Shown: positions 50,398-59,477 of the stretch, piece after piece | Position numbering within the stretch: position 1 is the first letter of the stretch | Layout: the number at the start of each line of letters is the position of its first letter | From: Acinetobacter silvestris | GTDB taxonomy: Bacteria; Pseudomonadota; Gammaproteobacteria; Pseudomonadales; Moraxellaceae | Assembly (NCBI RefSeq): GCF_002135235.1 | Contig: NZ_NEGB01000008.1 | Location: forward strand, 58,550-122,549 | Reading direction: 5' to 3' | DNA length: 64,000 bases | Notes under the pieces: model-generated | The model's database searches: none | What the model was told of the DNA's origin: nothing | What the model saw: the letters and a program-made list of their open reading frames with translations, nothing else | Program-made: the position numbers and the translations under genes

Positions 50398-50582
50398 AGC
50401 AGCTCATATACTCAATTTTGTTTACTTATTTATACAGTGAAACAGAGTCAAAATTTTGTGACTATATACTTAGATCTGAAAAATAGATGACTGTCAGTAT
50501 TATAAGCAGATGTAGTTATAGCCAACATCTGCTTTATATCTGAGCATTAAAATGAATTGCGCATCATTATAAGTAGTCTGTA

Positions 50583-51182
50583 TTAGCTTTGCTCAGAATT
50601 TGTTGATGAGCCACCTGACGGGATCAGCATACTGGCCAGTTTTAGCATATCCATTTGAATACTATTCATTTGTTTTTCAATTTTTTTAAAGTCAACTTGA
50701 CTTAAATTGAGGTCACCATTTAAAAATGAGGATTTCAACATTTGTTGATTGGCTTGAATGACTTGTTGGCGAATTGCATCAATTTCCTGACTTTTAAGCT
50801 CTAAAGAAATCAAAGTTGTATTAAAACCACGTAATTGTTGGCTTAAATCCTGAGCAGTCTGCTGTAAGTGCTGTTGGTTTTGTGTGTCAATGGCTTGTTG
50901 TAAATCCGATTGCAGTTGTTGCAGCTTTGTAACATAGTCACCGGTTTTAAGTTGAACACTGGCAACATCACGCGCGATGTAGAACATATTTCCGCCTTTT
51001 AACTCGGATGGAGCTGATGTAGCTTGCTTTTCGATAGTTGAATCAGATTGATTGGCTTGAATTTCAGCTTGCTCACTTTGATCAGCACTAGATTGTGGAG
51101 ATTGATCACAACCGATCAGTAAAATACCCGAAGTAAAAATTACAAAGGGCAGTATTGCACCGTGGAAAAGCTTTTTCATCAT
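50583..51182 (-). CDS. Lipoprotein with helical domain, paralogue of 52021-52545
   Basis: 199 residues. The signal peptide ends in lipobox LIGC. The linker is rich in Gln/Ser/Asp, then come helices containing LELKSQEIDAIRQQVIQANQ. That segment aligns with LTLKSTEVQALREKMKESNK in the lipoprotein at 52021-52545, so the two are paralogues on either side of the gpx gene. I do not recognise the function; a helical periplasmic binding or stress role is possible but unproved. Confidence 0.75.
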   Translation of the reverse strand: MMKKLFHGAILPFVIFTSGILLIGCDQSPQSSADQSEQAEIQANQSDSTIEKQATSAPSELKGGNMFYIARDVASVQLKTGDYVTKLQQLQSDLQQAIDTQNQQHLQQTAQDLSQQLRGFNTTLISLELKSQEIDAIRQQVIQANQQMLKSSFLNGDLNLSQVDFKKIEKQMNSIQMDMLKLASMLIPSGGSSTNSEQS

Positions 51183-51295
51183 CTTTGAAATTCAAAATAG
51201 AGTATATCGCTTCAATATAGATGTGAAATGTGAAGAAAAATCGAATTGTTGCAAAGTAATAACAGAATAATATTGAAGTTGATCGTCTAAAGTTT

Positions 51296-51322
51296 AAAAA
51301 GAGTGTTTAGAACACTCTTTTT
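51296..51322 (-). terminator. Terminator after glutathione peroxidase
   Basis: A 12-bp stem (51296-51307 with 51311-51322) with a tight 3-base loop and A/T flanks. It lies 12 bases past the gpx stop on the minus strand. Confidence 0.85.
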
Positions 51323-51333
51323 AAACCGATTAT

Positions 51334-51876
51334 TTATTTCGCGAGTTCGGCATTAATCGCATCCACAATCCGTGGATCATCTGCGGTAATGTCTGGTGCA
51401 AAGCGTGCGACAACTTCACCCTTTTTATTAATTAAGAATTTTTCAAAGTTCCATAGCACTTCAGGTTTAGGATTTGGCGTTAGACCATAATCGACTAAAT
51501 CTTTCCACCATGGGCCTTCACCGATACGTTCAGGAATAGCATTAATCAAAGTTTGATAAAGTGGGTGTTTATCTTCACCTGCCACTGAAATTTTGGCAAA
51601 AAGTGGGAAATGTACATCATAGGTTACAGAGCAGAACTGTTGAATATCTTCATTGCTACCTGGTTCTTGTGCTAAAAAGTTATTAGCCGGAAAAGCTAAA
51701 ATTTCTAAACCATCTTGTTTTTTTGCTTGATACAGTTTTTCTAAGCCTTCGTATTGTGGAGTTAAACCACATTTTGAGGCGACATTCACAATGAGTAAAA
51801 CCTGACCTTGATATGAATTTAATGTGATTTCATCGTTGGTTATGGTTTTGACTGGAATGTTATAAACTGAAGTCAT
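51334..51876 (-). CDS. Glutathione peroxidase family (BtuE-like)
   Basis: A thiol peroxidase of 180 residues. The peroxidatic cysteine is C36 in NVASKCGLTPQY, where selenium enzymes have Sec. The second motif reads FPANNFLAQEPGS; most relatives have FPCNQF, so the usual resolving Cys at that point is Ala here. The Trp/Asn motif is WNFEKFLI. It probably reduces peroxides with thioredoxin or glutathione in the cytoplasm; no signal peptide. Confidence 0.92.
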   Translation of the reverse strand: MTSVYNIPVKTITNDEITLNSYQGQVLLIVNVASKCGLTPQYEGLEKLYQAKKQDGLEILAFPANNFLAQEPGSNEDIQQFCSVTYDVHFPLFAKISVAGEDKHPLYQTLINAIPERIGEGPWWKDLVDYGLTPNPKPEVLWNFEKFLINKKGEVVARFAPDITADDPRIVDAINAELAK

Positions 51877-52020
51877 AGAGCTATCCTTACAAAATATGCT
51901 GTGTGAATTACTGTAATGTTTTAGCTTGAATTCAGAATAACAACAAGTCTTTCTTTTGAAGGAAGAACGTTTGCTGAGTCAAACAGCAGCTTCAGTCATC
52001 TGCTGTTTGTTTTTTGAAAA

Positions 52021-52545
52021 TTATTTTGCAGTATTTGCGGTTGTTTGCAAAGTTTGCATATCTGCTAATAAGCTTTTTTGAATTTCAGCTGCTTTCTTTT
52101 GTAGTTCAGTGAGCTTGTTCATATCCGGTGGATTCGCAGTAGTGGCTTCTGTTAGTTCAATACTGAGTTTATTTGATTCTTTCATTTTCTCGCGGAGTGC
52201 TTGGACTTCGGTACTTTTTAGCGTTAATTTATCCAGATCTTTGTTGAGGGTTTCGATATAGCTTTTCATTTTATCAAAGACTGCAACAATCGCTTGCTTA
52301 TCTTTTTTTTGTGCTGCGTGCATCATTTCTGTTTGAAAATCGATTGCTTCTTGTGCCTTGGAGGTTGAAAGGGTTTGAATTTGAGCTAAATCACTTTTAA
52401 TGTCCGCTGCATTATGGGTACTTAAGCTAGCCATGGCTTTTTCTGATGCAGTAGTTGAGCCTGAAGTCGATTCATGTGGTTTTTTATCACAAGCGGTTAA
52501 GGTGATTGAAGCCATGCACAGTGATGCAAGTAATAATTTTTTCAT
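52021..52545 (-). CDS. Lipoprotein with helical domain, paralogue of 50583-51182
   Basis: 174 residues. The signal peptide ends in lipobox LTAC. The rest is almost all helical and Lys/Gln/Thr-rich (QTLSTSKAQEAIDFQTEMMH; ALREKMKESNKLSIELTEAT), in the manner of a coiled coil. See the paralogue for the aligned segment. On the plus strand a hairpin with a T run (51981-52010) lies just beyond its 3' end, oriented opposite to this gene. Confidence 0.75.
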   Translation of the reverse strand: MKKLLLASLCMASITLTACDKKPHESTSGSTTASEKAMASLSTHNAADIKSDLAQIQTLSTSKAQEAIDFQTEMMHAAQKKDKQAIVAVFDKMKSYIETLNKDLDKLTLKSTEVQALREKMKESNKLSIELTEATTANPPDMNKLTELQKKAAEIQKSLLADMQTLQTTANTAK

Positions 52546-52736
52546 TTATTGATCCTTATTTTTTCAAATCATTATTGATAAAGTTAAGTTTATTTATTCA
52601 CATTAAAAAAACTATTGATGCTAAAAATTAAGCATTCGCCTAAAGTTGCATATTTATCATGCAGAGTTCTATAGTTTTTTTGTAGATAAGTCGATGAAAA
52701 ATGAAAGTCTAACGATGAAATATATAATCAATAATT

Positions 52737-53501
52737 TTAAGTTTCGCGCATTTGTGAGGGTGTTTGTCCCGTATAGCGTTTAAAAAATTCAATAAAGCTA
52801 GAGCTGTGCTGATAACCCAGTTCATAACCAATACGCTTAATACTTAGACTATGTTTCAGTTGTGAGATTGCATAAATAATTTTGACTCGATTACGCCATT
52901 CCGAAATTGAAATGTGTAACTCTTGTTGGCTTAAGCGCAAAATATGTCGTTCACTAACATCAAAACTTGCAAAAATTTGTTGCAGACTTTGGGTAAAGAG
53001 TAATGGGTCTGCGAGTTTTTTTAGAATAGGTTCTAAAATGGGATGATTGCTTTGTGGTAAATATTGGTCGTAGCAAGGTGCAAATTGCATTTGATCCAAT
53101 AAAACTTGTAAAAGATGTTGTTGATATTCAGCGGAAGGATAATTTAATTTTTTTTGTGCCAAGAGTTCAGCCACAGTATGTCTGAAAAATGGACGAATAC
53201 TCAGGGTCTTACAGCTAGAAGCAAATTTATTGCAGAGTTCTGGATGAATGCGAATACAAATATAATGCGTAATATGTTCATCTACAGCGACGCAACAATG
53301 TTCGGTTTTCGGGGGGATCCAGAAACCGTAACTTGGTGGCGATAAAAAGGATTGATGATTAATCGAAAACTCTAACAAACCATTGAAACTGAAATTAAAA
53401 TCTCCCCATAAACAGCTATGGGGCGTGACGGTATCATTTTTTTGATAATGAAATTCTTCAATTTCAATATAAGTGCTTAATAAAGGTAATGGAATTTGCA
53501 T
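52737..53501 (-). CDS. AraC-family transcription regulator
   Basis: 254 residues. The N-terminal cupin-like sensing half contains FHYQKNDTVTPHSCLWGDFN and FWIPPKTEHCC. The C-terminal double helix-turn-helix ends IGYELGYQHSSSFIEFFKRY and TGQTPSQMRE, which is diagnostic. Target genes are unknown; the EamA exporter gene on the other side of a 448-bp gap is a candidate. Confidence 0.9.
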   Translation of the reverse strand: MQIPLPLLSTYIEIEEFHYQKNDTVTPHSCLWGDFNFSFNGLLEFSINHQSFLSPPSYGFWIPPKTEHCCVAVDEHITHYICIRIHPELCNKFASSCKTLSIRPFFRHTVAELLAQKKLNYPSAEYQQHLLQVLLDQMQFAPCYDQYLPQSNHPILEPILKKLADPLLFTQSLQQIFASFDVSERHILRLSQQELHISISEWRNRVKIIYAISQLKHSLSIKRIGYELGYQHSSSFIEFFKRYTGQTPSQMRET

Positions 53502-53949
53502 AGTTTTGAATACATCATATTTATTATAAATTTAAGCCTGATAATCTATTTTGAAGTTGTTTAGACCGCGTGACTCAATGAAAATTGGAATGATTGCTAA
53601 AACCCCAAAGCTAAGTACACTATACAACAAAGTATAGGTATTAAAATGATCAAAACGAGCTCTACTAAATGGGAAATTCTAGTGCGTGGTTAAGGACAAA
53701 GCATCAAATTCATCTCATGATTGAGCGTTTAACGGCAGATTATTATTCATGGTCGGATTTTACAGCCAAGAGATATCGTTATACAAAAAATTGCATCAGC
53801 TTGTCAGCTACGTTATGCAATCTTGGGTGAGGTTGGATTGAAAATAATTTGAGATGTCTTAATATCCATACCGATGTCTGAAATTCATTATATTAATTAA
53901 ATCAGACTTAATTGAAAATAGTACCTATCTTAATACCGAATCAGTTTAA
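53502..53949. other. 448-bp gap between the AraC and EamA genes
   Basis: It contains the regulator remnant at 53669-53852. The remaining sequence is AT-rich; promoters of the divergent araC-type and eamA genes should be here, but I could not fix them. Confidence 0.5.
53669..53852 (+). pseudogene. Remnant of a GntR/MocR-type regulator, frameshifted
   Basis: From ATG 53669 the first frame reads HQIHLMIERLTADYYS, then a shift of frame gives GRILQPRDIVIQKIASACQL and ILGEVGLKII before a TGA. This joins into the N-terminal winged helix of GntR/MocR proteins (typically ...LTADIxxGRLxPGDRLPSxRxLAxxL). The rest of the gene is gone. It lies about 100 bases before the EamA exporter, a common partner of MocR regulators. 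It rests on about 40 residues. Confidence 0.45.
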
Positions 53950-54861
53950 ATGAATTTAAAGCTTAAAAATCATTGGTGGGCATTTAGCTTGCCGGTGATC
54001 GCTGTTTTAATTTGGTCGATGAATATTGCTGTTACGCGTTATGTTGCAGATTATATTTCACCTGTAAGTATTAGTTTTTACCGCTGGCTGATTGCTTTTA
54101 TTATCTTGACTCCATTTATGCTGGTTAAAGCATGGAAGCAACGTCATCTTCTTCGGCAGTATTTCTTTAAATTTGCAGTATTAAGTGCCTTTGGCATGGT
54201 GCTTTATCAGGGCCTAGCCTATTCAGCATCGCATTATACCACTGCGACGAATATGGGCATTATTAATGCATTTATTCCAATTTTCACTATTTTTGTTTCA
54301 ATGGCGATCTTAAAAGAAATTCCAAATCGCTTTGCGATCATTGGTAGCCTTTTATCATTTTGCGGTTTGCTCTACGTGATGGGGCAAGGAAACTTTGCTA
54401 GTTTGTTGCAAATGGGGGGGCATTCTGGCGATATCATCATGATTATTGCGGTATTTTTCTATGCATTTTATGGCGTCTTTTTAAAAAAATGGCAGTTAAA
54501 GGTTCCACTCTTATTGAGTCTTTATATCCAGATCGGTTTTGCATTAATCTATCATTTACCTTTTCTGCTGTGGTTTGGTCTAGATGCCATTAATGTAGAA
54601 AATGCTGCCAGTGTATTCTATGCTGGTGCATTTGCTTCGCTCTTCGCACCGTTACTTTGGATGATGGCGGTGCAATATATTGGACCCAATCGAACCAGTA
54701 TATTCATGAATTTAATGCCAGTTTTTACTGCAATTATTGCTTATTTTTGGTTAAAAGAAGCCTGGACGATTTATCACTCCATTGGTGGTGTGATTATTCT
54801 TATTGGGATTGTACTGGCGCAAAAGAAAGTTAAAGCTGTAGAAAAGCTGAGTCCAACTTGA
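53950..54861 (+). CDS. EamA/DMT-superfamily exporter
   Basis: An inner-membrane carrier of 303 residues with ten helices in two EamA repeats. The first holds IWSMNIAVTRYVADYISPVS and the second MAVQYIGPNRTSIFMNLMPV with the family's PVFTAIIAYFWLKE. Such proteins export amino acids, drugs or metabolites; substrate unknown. No gene follows closely. Confidence 0.9.
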   Translation: MNLKLKNHWWAFSLPVIAVLIWSMNIAVTRYVADYISPVSISFYRWLIAFIILTPFMLVKAWKQRHLLRQYFFKFAVLSAFGMVLYQGLAYSASHYTTATNMGIINAFIPIFTIFVSMAILKEIPNRFAIIGSLLSFCGLLYVMGQGNFASLLQMGGHSGDIIMIIAVFFYAFYGVFLKKWQLKVPLLLSLYIQIGFALIYHLPFLLWFGLDAINVENAASVFYAGAFASLFAPLLWMMAVQYIGPNRTSIFMNLMPVFTAIIAYFWLKEAWTIYHSIGGVIILIGIVLAQKKVKAVEKLSPT

Positions 54862-55059
54862 TTTTTAATATATAATTGATTGTAAAATGTTCAATTGAAT
54901 TATTTTTTATATTATTATTTACATGAATTTTGTATCTAAATTGGTTCATTGTTTATAGTTCATTCAATTAATTTAAAAATTTGTAAAATAAATAGAAGTA
55001 CTTAATTTTATTATCGGGTTGATTTCTTTATCTCAAGAAGCTGGTGCATCATAAGGTGT

Positions 55060-55240
55060 ATATAAATATTATATTTGTATATCAATATGGTTTATTGCAT
55101 AATGCGTGCCTTGCAGAGAGCAGATATTTAAGTTTGTCTAAACTTATTTTGCTGGCATCAGATTTAACGAACCCTCTGGATGTGATTTATCACATCCTTT
55201 TTATACTCAGTCATACTCTATATGACTGAGTTTTTTTTTT
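55060..55240 (+). ncRNA. Candidate small RNA ending at an orphan terminator
   Basis: The 3' end is well defined: an 8-bp hairpin (GGATGTGA/TCACATCC at 55178-55197), then a terminator. The nearest upstream plus-strand gene stops over 340 bases earlier, too far for an ordinary 3' end. The 5' end is a guess. I recognise no known RNA family. Confidence 0.35.
55205..55240 (+). terminator. Strong intrinsic terminator, no obvious gene
   Basis: A perfect 11-bp stem (55205-55215 with 55221-55231), a 5-base loop and T10. The opposite strand has A's on this side and gives no T run for tsaC, which reads leftward toward it. Confidence 0.85.
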
Positions 55241-55305
55241 GTTTAAAATTTAGTTTTAGTGAAAGGGTTTGATTCATTTAAAGTGGAAAAAGAATATAAA
55301 TTTTT

Positions 55306-55875
55306 TTATTCACGCATGATGCTACCCGTCACTGCATCAATAATTCTACTGGGGGCATGACTGAGTCCTAAGTCGCCATTTAAATAAGTTAATTCTGAAC
55401 CAAAATATTGACTGGCTTGTTGTAGTGATCGGGCTGGCTCTGAACCCGCTGGATTGGCGCTGGTTGAAACAATGAAGCCATTAAAAGCATTGCATAATGC
55501 GATACATAACGGGTGATTGGTGACCCGTACAGCAACTTGAGTATGTTGTCCTTTAATCCATTCTGGAATATTTTGATCTGCTGGAAGTAACCACGTGGTG
55601 GCGCGATCAAGCGTGGAGCGCTCGGTCCAAGAGTCAAGTACTTGCTTGCGAATATTGGGATCTAAGTCAACCAAAAGATGTTCAACTTGACTAATTTGAC
55701 CTGCCAGTAAAATGACCCCTTTTTCAATCGGTCTTTGTTTTAAACGTAGGATTTCTAAAAAAGCGAGCTCATTATAAGGGTCACAACCTAAACCCCAAAC
55801 TGCCTCTGTTGGATAGGCTAAAACGTGGCCGCTTTGTAAAACTTGAGCTGCTTCAGCGACAGAGGTTGTAAGCAT
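55306..55875 (-). CDS. tsaC: L-threonylcarbamoyladenylate synthase
   Basis: Makes threonylcarbamoyl-AMP, the first step of t6A modification of tRNA. 189 residues. Sua5/YrdC fold: VLAYPTEAVWGLGCDP, LRLKQRPIEKGVILLAG and STSANPAGSEPARS (substrate-binding Lys/Arg and Ser/Asn). The short, single-domain length points to TsaC rather than Sua5. It is 46 bases downstream of dprA in the same direction. Confidence 0.93.
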   Translation of the reverse strand: MLTTSVAEAAQVLQSGHVLAYPTEAVWGLGCDPYNELAFLEILRLKQRPIEKGVILLAGQISQVEHLLVDLDPNIRKQVLDSWTERSTLDRATTWLLPADQNIPEWIKGQHTQVAVRVTNHPLCIALCNAFNGFIVSTSANPAGSEPARSLQQASQYFGSELTYLNGDLGLSHAPSRIIDAVTGSIMRE

Positions 55876-55921
55876 GAATCCTTACCTTGTTATTTATTCA
55901 GAAAGAGGGCTATTGTGAACC

Positions 55922-57046
55922 TTAATAACTATTGCGGCAACGTAAATACAACCCAGCTTGTTGCATGCAGAGACCCAATAGTTCCAGTTCCATCAAATTA
56001 CTCGTAAGTTCGGCGGTCTCTATGTTGAGTTTTTTGACCAGTGAGTCTAAGTCTTGCCCAACCCATTCCAGTTGTTGATAGATTTGGAGTAAATGTGTAG
56101 GAATATCGAGTTTTGCTGTTTCAGATTCTACAGATTCAGATTGCTGCTGATAATGCCATTGGGTCGGTAACGCGAGGTCTTCAATAATTTGTTCAGGATG
56201 ATCGACTAAAATCGCACCCTCACGAATCAATTGATGGCAGCCTTGATGAGATTCGCTGTAAATATGCCCCGGAATAGCAAAGATGATTTTTCCTTGTTCT
56301 GCAGCAGCCTTGGCTGTAATCAGAGAACCGCTATTCAAGGCGGCTTCGGCAACAAGTACGCCTAAGCTGAGACCGCTAACGATGCGATTTCGACGTGGAA
56401 AATGATGCTGTAAAGGCTTGGACTCGGGTAGAAATTCACTCAAGATAGTACCGGAGTTCAGTAAAATTTGATCTTGTAAATGATGGTTTTGAGATGGATA
56501 AACTTGATCGAGTCCAGTACCAATAACGGCAATACTTCGATGATGTTTGATTCCACCTAAATGTGCAGCTGCATCTATGCCTTGAGCCAAACCACTGGTA
56601 ATAAAAAATCCTTTTTCACTCAAATAATAAGCGACTTGGTTACCATGTGGACTGGGTTTACGACTACCAACGATCGCAATTTGCGGTTGACTCAAATTTT
56701 GGACGGAGCCCTTTCCAAACAAAATGGGTGGCCGATCTGAGTAGGGGAGCAGTTGTGGTGGGTAATGGCTTTCAGATTCAAGTATGACAAAATCAGTATG
56801 TGCATGAATTTTTTCAAGACATTGTTCGAATGCTGCTTGAGATGATGTCGTTAAAAAGTTCTGAGCACGTTGAATATGATTGTGATGAATATTGAGTTCT
56901 GACCAGCGCTGTAAGTTCTCGGCCGTAACTGCATTTTCAATGCAACCAAAAAATTGTTCTAATTTTCGGTAGGTTGAGAGGGAATGTTGAACCAAATACC
57001 ATAATTTAATGCTGTTTAAGTGCACATCAGATATCGAATTCAACAT
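55922..57046 (-). CDS. dprA: DNA processing protein A
   Basis: Loads RecA on incoming single-stranded DNA during natural transformation. 374 residues. The Rossmann-like core shows AIVGSRKPSPHGNQVAYYLS, SGLAQGIDAAAHLGG and FPRRNRIVSGLS. The C-terminal winged helix (HLLQIYQQLEWVGQDLDSLV) is present. A normal-looking gene, in keeping with the natural competence of many Acinetobacter. Confidence 0.95.
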   Translation of the reverse strand: MLNSISDVHLNSIKLWYLVQHSLSTYRKLEQFFGCIENAVTAENLQRWSELNIHHNHIQRAQNFLTTSSQAAFEQCLEKIHAHTDFVILESESHYPPQLLPYSDRPPILFGKGSVQNLSQPQIAIVGSRKPSPHGNQVAYYLSEKGFFITSGLAQGIDAAAHLGGIKHHRSIAVIGTGLDQVYPSQNHHLQDQILLNSGTILSEFLPESKPLQHHFPRRNRIVSGLSLGVLVAEAALNSGSLITAKAAAEQGKIIFAIPGHIYSESHQGCHQLIREGAILVDHPEQIIEDLALPTQWHYQQQSESVESETAKLDIPTHLLQIYQQLEWVGQDLDSLVKKLNIETAELTSNLMELELLGLCMQQAGLYLRCRNSY

Positions 57047-57063
57047 TCAAGTTTACCAATTAG

Positions 57064-58218
57064 TTAGTCATCAGAAGTGGTTGGTGCTTGAATTTCAGCA
57101 CCGACTTTCATTGGCAATGCACTATCTAGAACATAGCCATAGCTCAACTGATCAAAGGTTTTAAACAGCATGAGGGTGCCCACGCGTTGGCTTGGTAATT
57201 TGATCATTTCTTTGGTTTTAGGATCTTTAACCGTTTCGCCTTGCTGATAAACGCTGAAGACTTGACCGACTTTCGCACCTTGTAAGCTACCACGATCAAC
57301 AGTGACGACACTATTTGCTGCTGCCGTACCAATAGAACCTTGTACACGAATGATTTTACCACCGCCGGTGACTTCATTTGCAGTTGTTGGATAGAACAGA
57401 CTTGGCAATTGGTCATTATATTGCGGTAAAACATAATCACTACGGCGAACTTCTGCATTATAACTTTGAGTCAGTTCTACCGTTGTGAGGTCGTTTTCAT
57501 TCCCGACTGCAAGACCCGATGCAACTTCAGTTAGTTCAACCCCTGCATTATGTTTTTTACCATCAGCCCCAAGAAGCATATAAGGCTCTGATTGACGGTA
57601 GACACCATAGCGTTGTCCAACCACGAGTCCATTACCACGCGCATATACCGTTTGCCCAGCACCGGTAATTACACGGTTGTCTGCAGCACCGACAATATAA
57701 GGAATATTGGTTAAGGATTCAGGTGCAACGACAATACTATGTTCTAGCCACGGTTTGATATCTGCTAATGGAATGACGGGGATGCTATTGCCTAGCATTT
57801 CAATCCGAACCTGAGGCTTTAATGAAGTACCACCTTGATGACGACGAATCACACCATCACAACCATCGCCTTGATCGACACCAATTAATGGGCGGCCATT
57901 GAGTGTGCAGAGTAGTAGCTTATCACCTGGATAGATCCAATGTGGATTTTTAACATGAGGATTGCTTGCCCAAATTTCAGGCCAAAGCCATGGTTTGCTT
58001 AAGAATTTACCAGCAATTCCCCATAAGGTGTCACCACGTTTCACGATATAAACATGAGGCGCACTGGCTTTAAGTGCTGGAGGATTATGATTTGGACTCG
58101 CTGCTTGTGCGACATCAATATAAGCAACACTGGCACTGAAACAAATGGCCAGTGCTAAAAACTGCTGTTTAAACCCCATGGCATTAAAGTTTGTTATGCC
58201 GTTGAAAACCTTTTTCAT
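57064..58218 (-). CDS. LysM-domain envelope protein
   Basis: 384 residues from the ATG at 58218, which has AGGAATT at a good distance; an ATG two codons earlier is too close to it. A signal peptide (FLALAICFSASVAYIDVAQA) is followed by one LysM motif (HVYIVKRGDTLWGIAGKFL) that binds peptidoglycan, then a long beta-rich region of unknown role. This gene lies between dprA and def in many gamma-proteobacteria. Confidence 0.88.
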   Translation of the reverse strand: MKKVFNGITNFNAMGFKQQFLALAICFSASVAYIDVAQAASPNHNPPALKASAPHVYIVKRGDTLWGIAGKFLSKPWLWPEIWASNPHVKNPHWIYPGDKLLLCTLNGRPLIGVDQGDGCDGVIRRHQGGTSLKPQVRIEMLGNSIPVIPLADIKPWLEHSIVVAPESLTNIPYIVGAADNRVITGAGQTVYARGNGLVVGQRYGVYRQSEPYMLLGADGKKHNAGVELTEVASGLAVGNENDLTTVELTQSYNAEVRRSDYVLPQYNDQLPSLFYPTTANEVTGGGKIIRVQGSIGTAAANSVVTVDRGSLQGAKVGQVFSVYQQGETVKDPKTKEMIKLPSQRVGTLMLFKTFDQLSYGYVLDSALPMKVGAEIQAPTTSDD

Positions 58219-58340
58219 TATCATAATTCCTAAAATTATGTATCTATTTGCGTTATAATACGCATATTACACATATTTTTTTAATGAAGCACAAGCTCAT
58301 TTAGTTTTAAGATCAATGGCATAGCCAGTGAGGATACAGT

Positions 58341-58871
58341 ATGGCCTTATTACCTATTTTAAGTTTTCCTGATCCCCGTTTGCGTACCATTGCAAAACCT
58401 GTCGATGAAGTAACGGATGAAATTCGTCAACTTGCAGCAGACATGTTTGAAACCATGTATGAAGCGCCAGGAATTGGTCTGGCAGCAACACAAGTAGATC
58501 ATCATATTCAGCTGATTGTCATGGACTTGTCTGAAGATAAAAATCAACCGATGGTATTCATTAACCCCAAAGTTACATTTCTTACAGATGAAACCTTGTC
58601 ATATGAAGAAGGTTGTTTATCTGTTCCCCAAATATACGATAAAGTTGATCGTCCGTCACGTGTAAAAATTAATGCAATTGGCTTAGATGGTAAAGCTTTT
58701 GAGCAAGAAGCGGACGGACTTCTTGCTGTATGTATTCAACATGAAATGGATCACTTAAATGGTAAGCTTTTTGTTGATTATTTATCGCCATTAAAACGTC
58801 AGCGCGCACGTGAAAAAGTTGAAAAAGTAGTACGTCAACGTCAAAAAGAGCAAGTGGCAGTCAAACGCTAA
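58341..58871 (+). CDS. def: Peptide deformylase
   Basis: Removes the N-formyl group from new proteins. 176 residues. The three metal motifs are complete: GIGLAATQ (45-52), EGCLSVP with C92, and HEMDH with H134, E135 and H138. Divergent from the LysM gene. The usual partner fmt does not follow; a copper-related cluster does. Confidence 0.96.
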   Translation: MALLPILSFPDPRLRTIAKPVDEVTDEIRQLAADMFETMYEAPGIGLAATQVDHHIQLIVMDLSEDKNQPMVFINPKVTFLTDETLSYEEGCLSVPQIYDKVDRPSRVKINAIGLDGKAFEQEADGLLAVCIQHEMDHLNGKLFVDYLSPLKRQRAREKVEKVVRQRQKEQVAVKR

Positions 58872-58905
58872 TTTTTTACTCCGTTAAAAGATCCGAATTT
58901 AATTC

Positions 58906-58930
58906 AGCCCAATTTTGATTGGGCTTTGTT
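58906..58930 (+). terminator. Terminator after def
   Basis: A perfect 8-bp stem (58906-58913 with 58918-58925) and a TTTG loop. The T run is short, so some read-through into the next gene is possible. Confidence 0.65.
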
Positions 58931-58964
58931 ATACTTGGCTCAGAAAAATGTTGAGAGGAACATT

Positions 58965-59408
58965 TTGTTATTGCGAAGTGGGTTGCTGCTGGGGTTTGCT
59001 GCAGTATTTTTACAGATTGCTGTATTGTTACAGCCTTTGCTACCGAAGCAATATCAAATTGCTCCGGTCTGTGAAACCATTTCTCAAGTTTTAATCCAAA
59101 GTAAGTTCTACGAAAAGTCTCAACATGCTTCTCATCATGTGCATCGCTCACATGAGCAACATTCCGCTCAAAAAAGAGCACTCACAGAAATTTCGTCTGG
59201 GCATGATCATCATGATCCCAACCATCAATGCCAATACTGTACCGTCTATGGTAACTTGGTTTTACCACCTGATTTAGACATCAAACCAGTTTTAGATCGT
59301 ATTCAAGTACGTCTGATTGCATTTCAAAAAGCATTTCGACATGTTTATTTTGTTCTGCAACGCTTATTTCTTATCCCCCAAGGAAGAGCGCCACCACTCT
59401 TTGCATAA
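58965..59408 (+). CDS. DUF2946-like His/Cys-rich membrane protein
   Basis: 147 residues if translation starts at TTG 58965, which has AGAGGA six bases upstream; an upstream TTG at 58926 has no such site. One N-terminal helix (GLLLGFAAVFLQIAVLLQPL) is followed by a His-rich loop (HASHHVHRSHEQHS, HDHHDPNHQCQYC) with a CxxC-type pair. This fits DUF2946, small proteins often encoded next to copper TonB receptors. It probably binds copper at the periplasmic face; inference. Confidence 0.7.
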   Translation: MLLRSGLLLGFAAVFLQIAVLLQPLLPKQYQIAPVCETISQVLIQSKFYEKSQHASHHVHRSHEQHSAQKRALTEISSGHDHHDPNHQCQYCTVYGNLVLPPDLDIKPVLDRIQVRLIAFQKAFRHVYFVLQRLFLIPQGRAPPLFA

Positions 59409-59477
59409 ATTAAAACTTTTTATTTGGGTCTTCACTGACTCCAGCCTTGTTTTATTTATGATTTAAGAGAGATGAAG

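Larger units (their letters stand above)
54862..55305. other. 444-bp gap holding an orphan terminator
   Basis: AT-rich and without a supported protein gene. Near its right end are two hairpins (55178-55197 and 55205-55231). The second has a long T run and faces right, so some plus-strand transcript ends here. Confidence 0.55.

Noticed and set aside
55044..55229. 61-codon frame across the orphan-terminator region
   Set aside because: It runs through both hairpins, has no ribosome-binding site and no protein-like pattern. The RNA reading is better.
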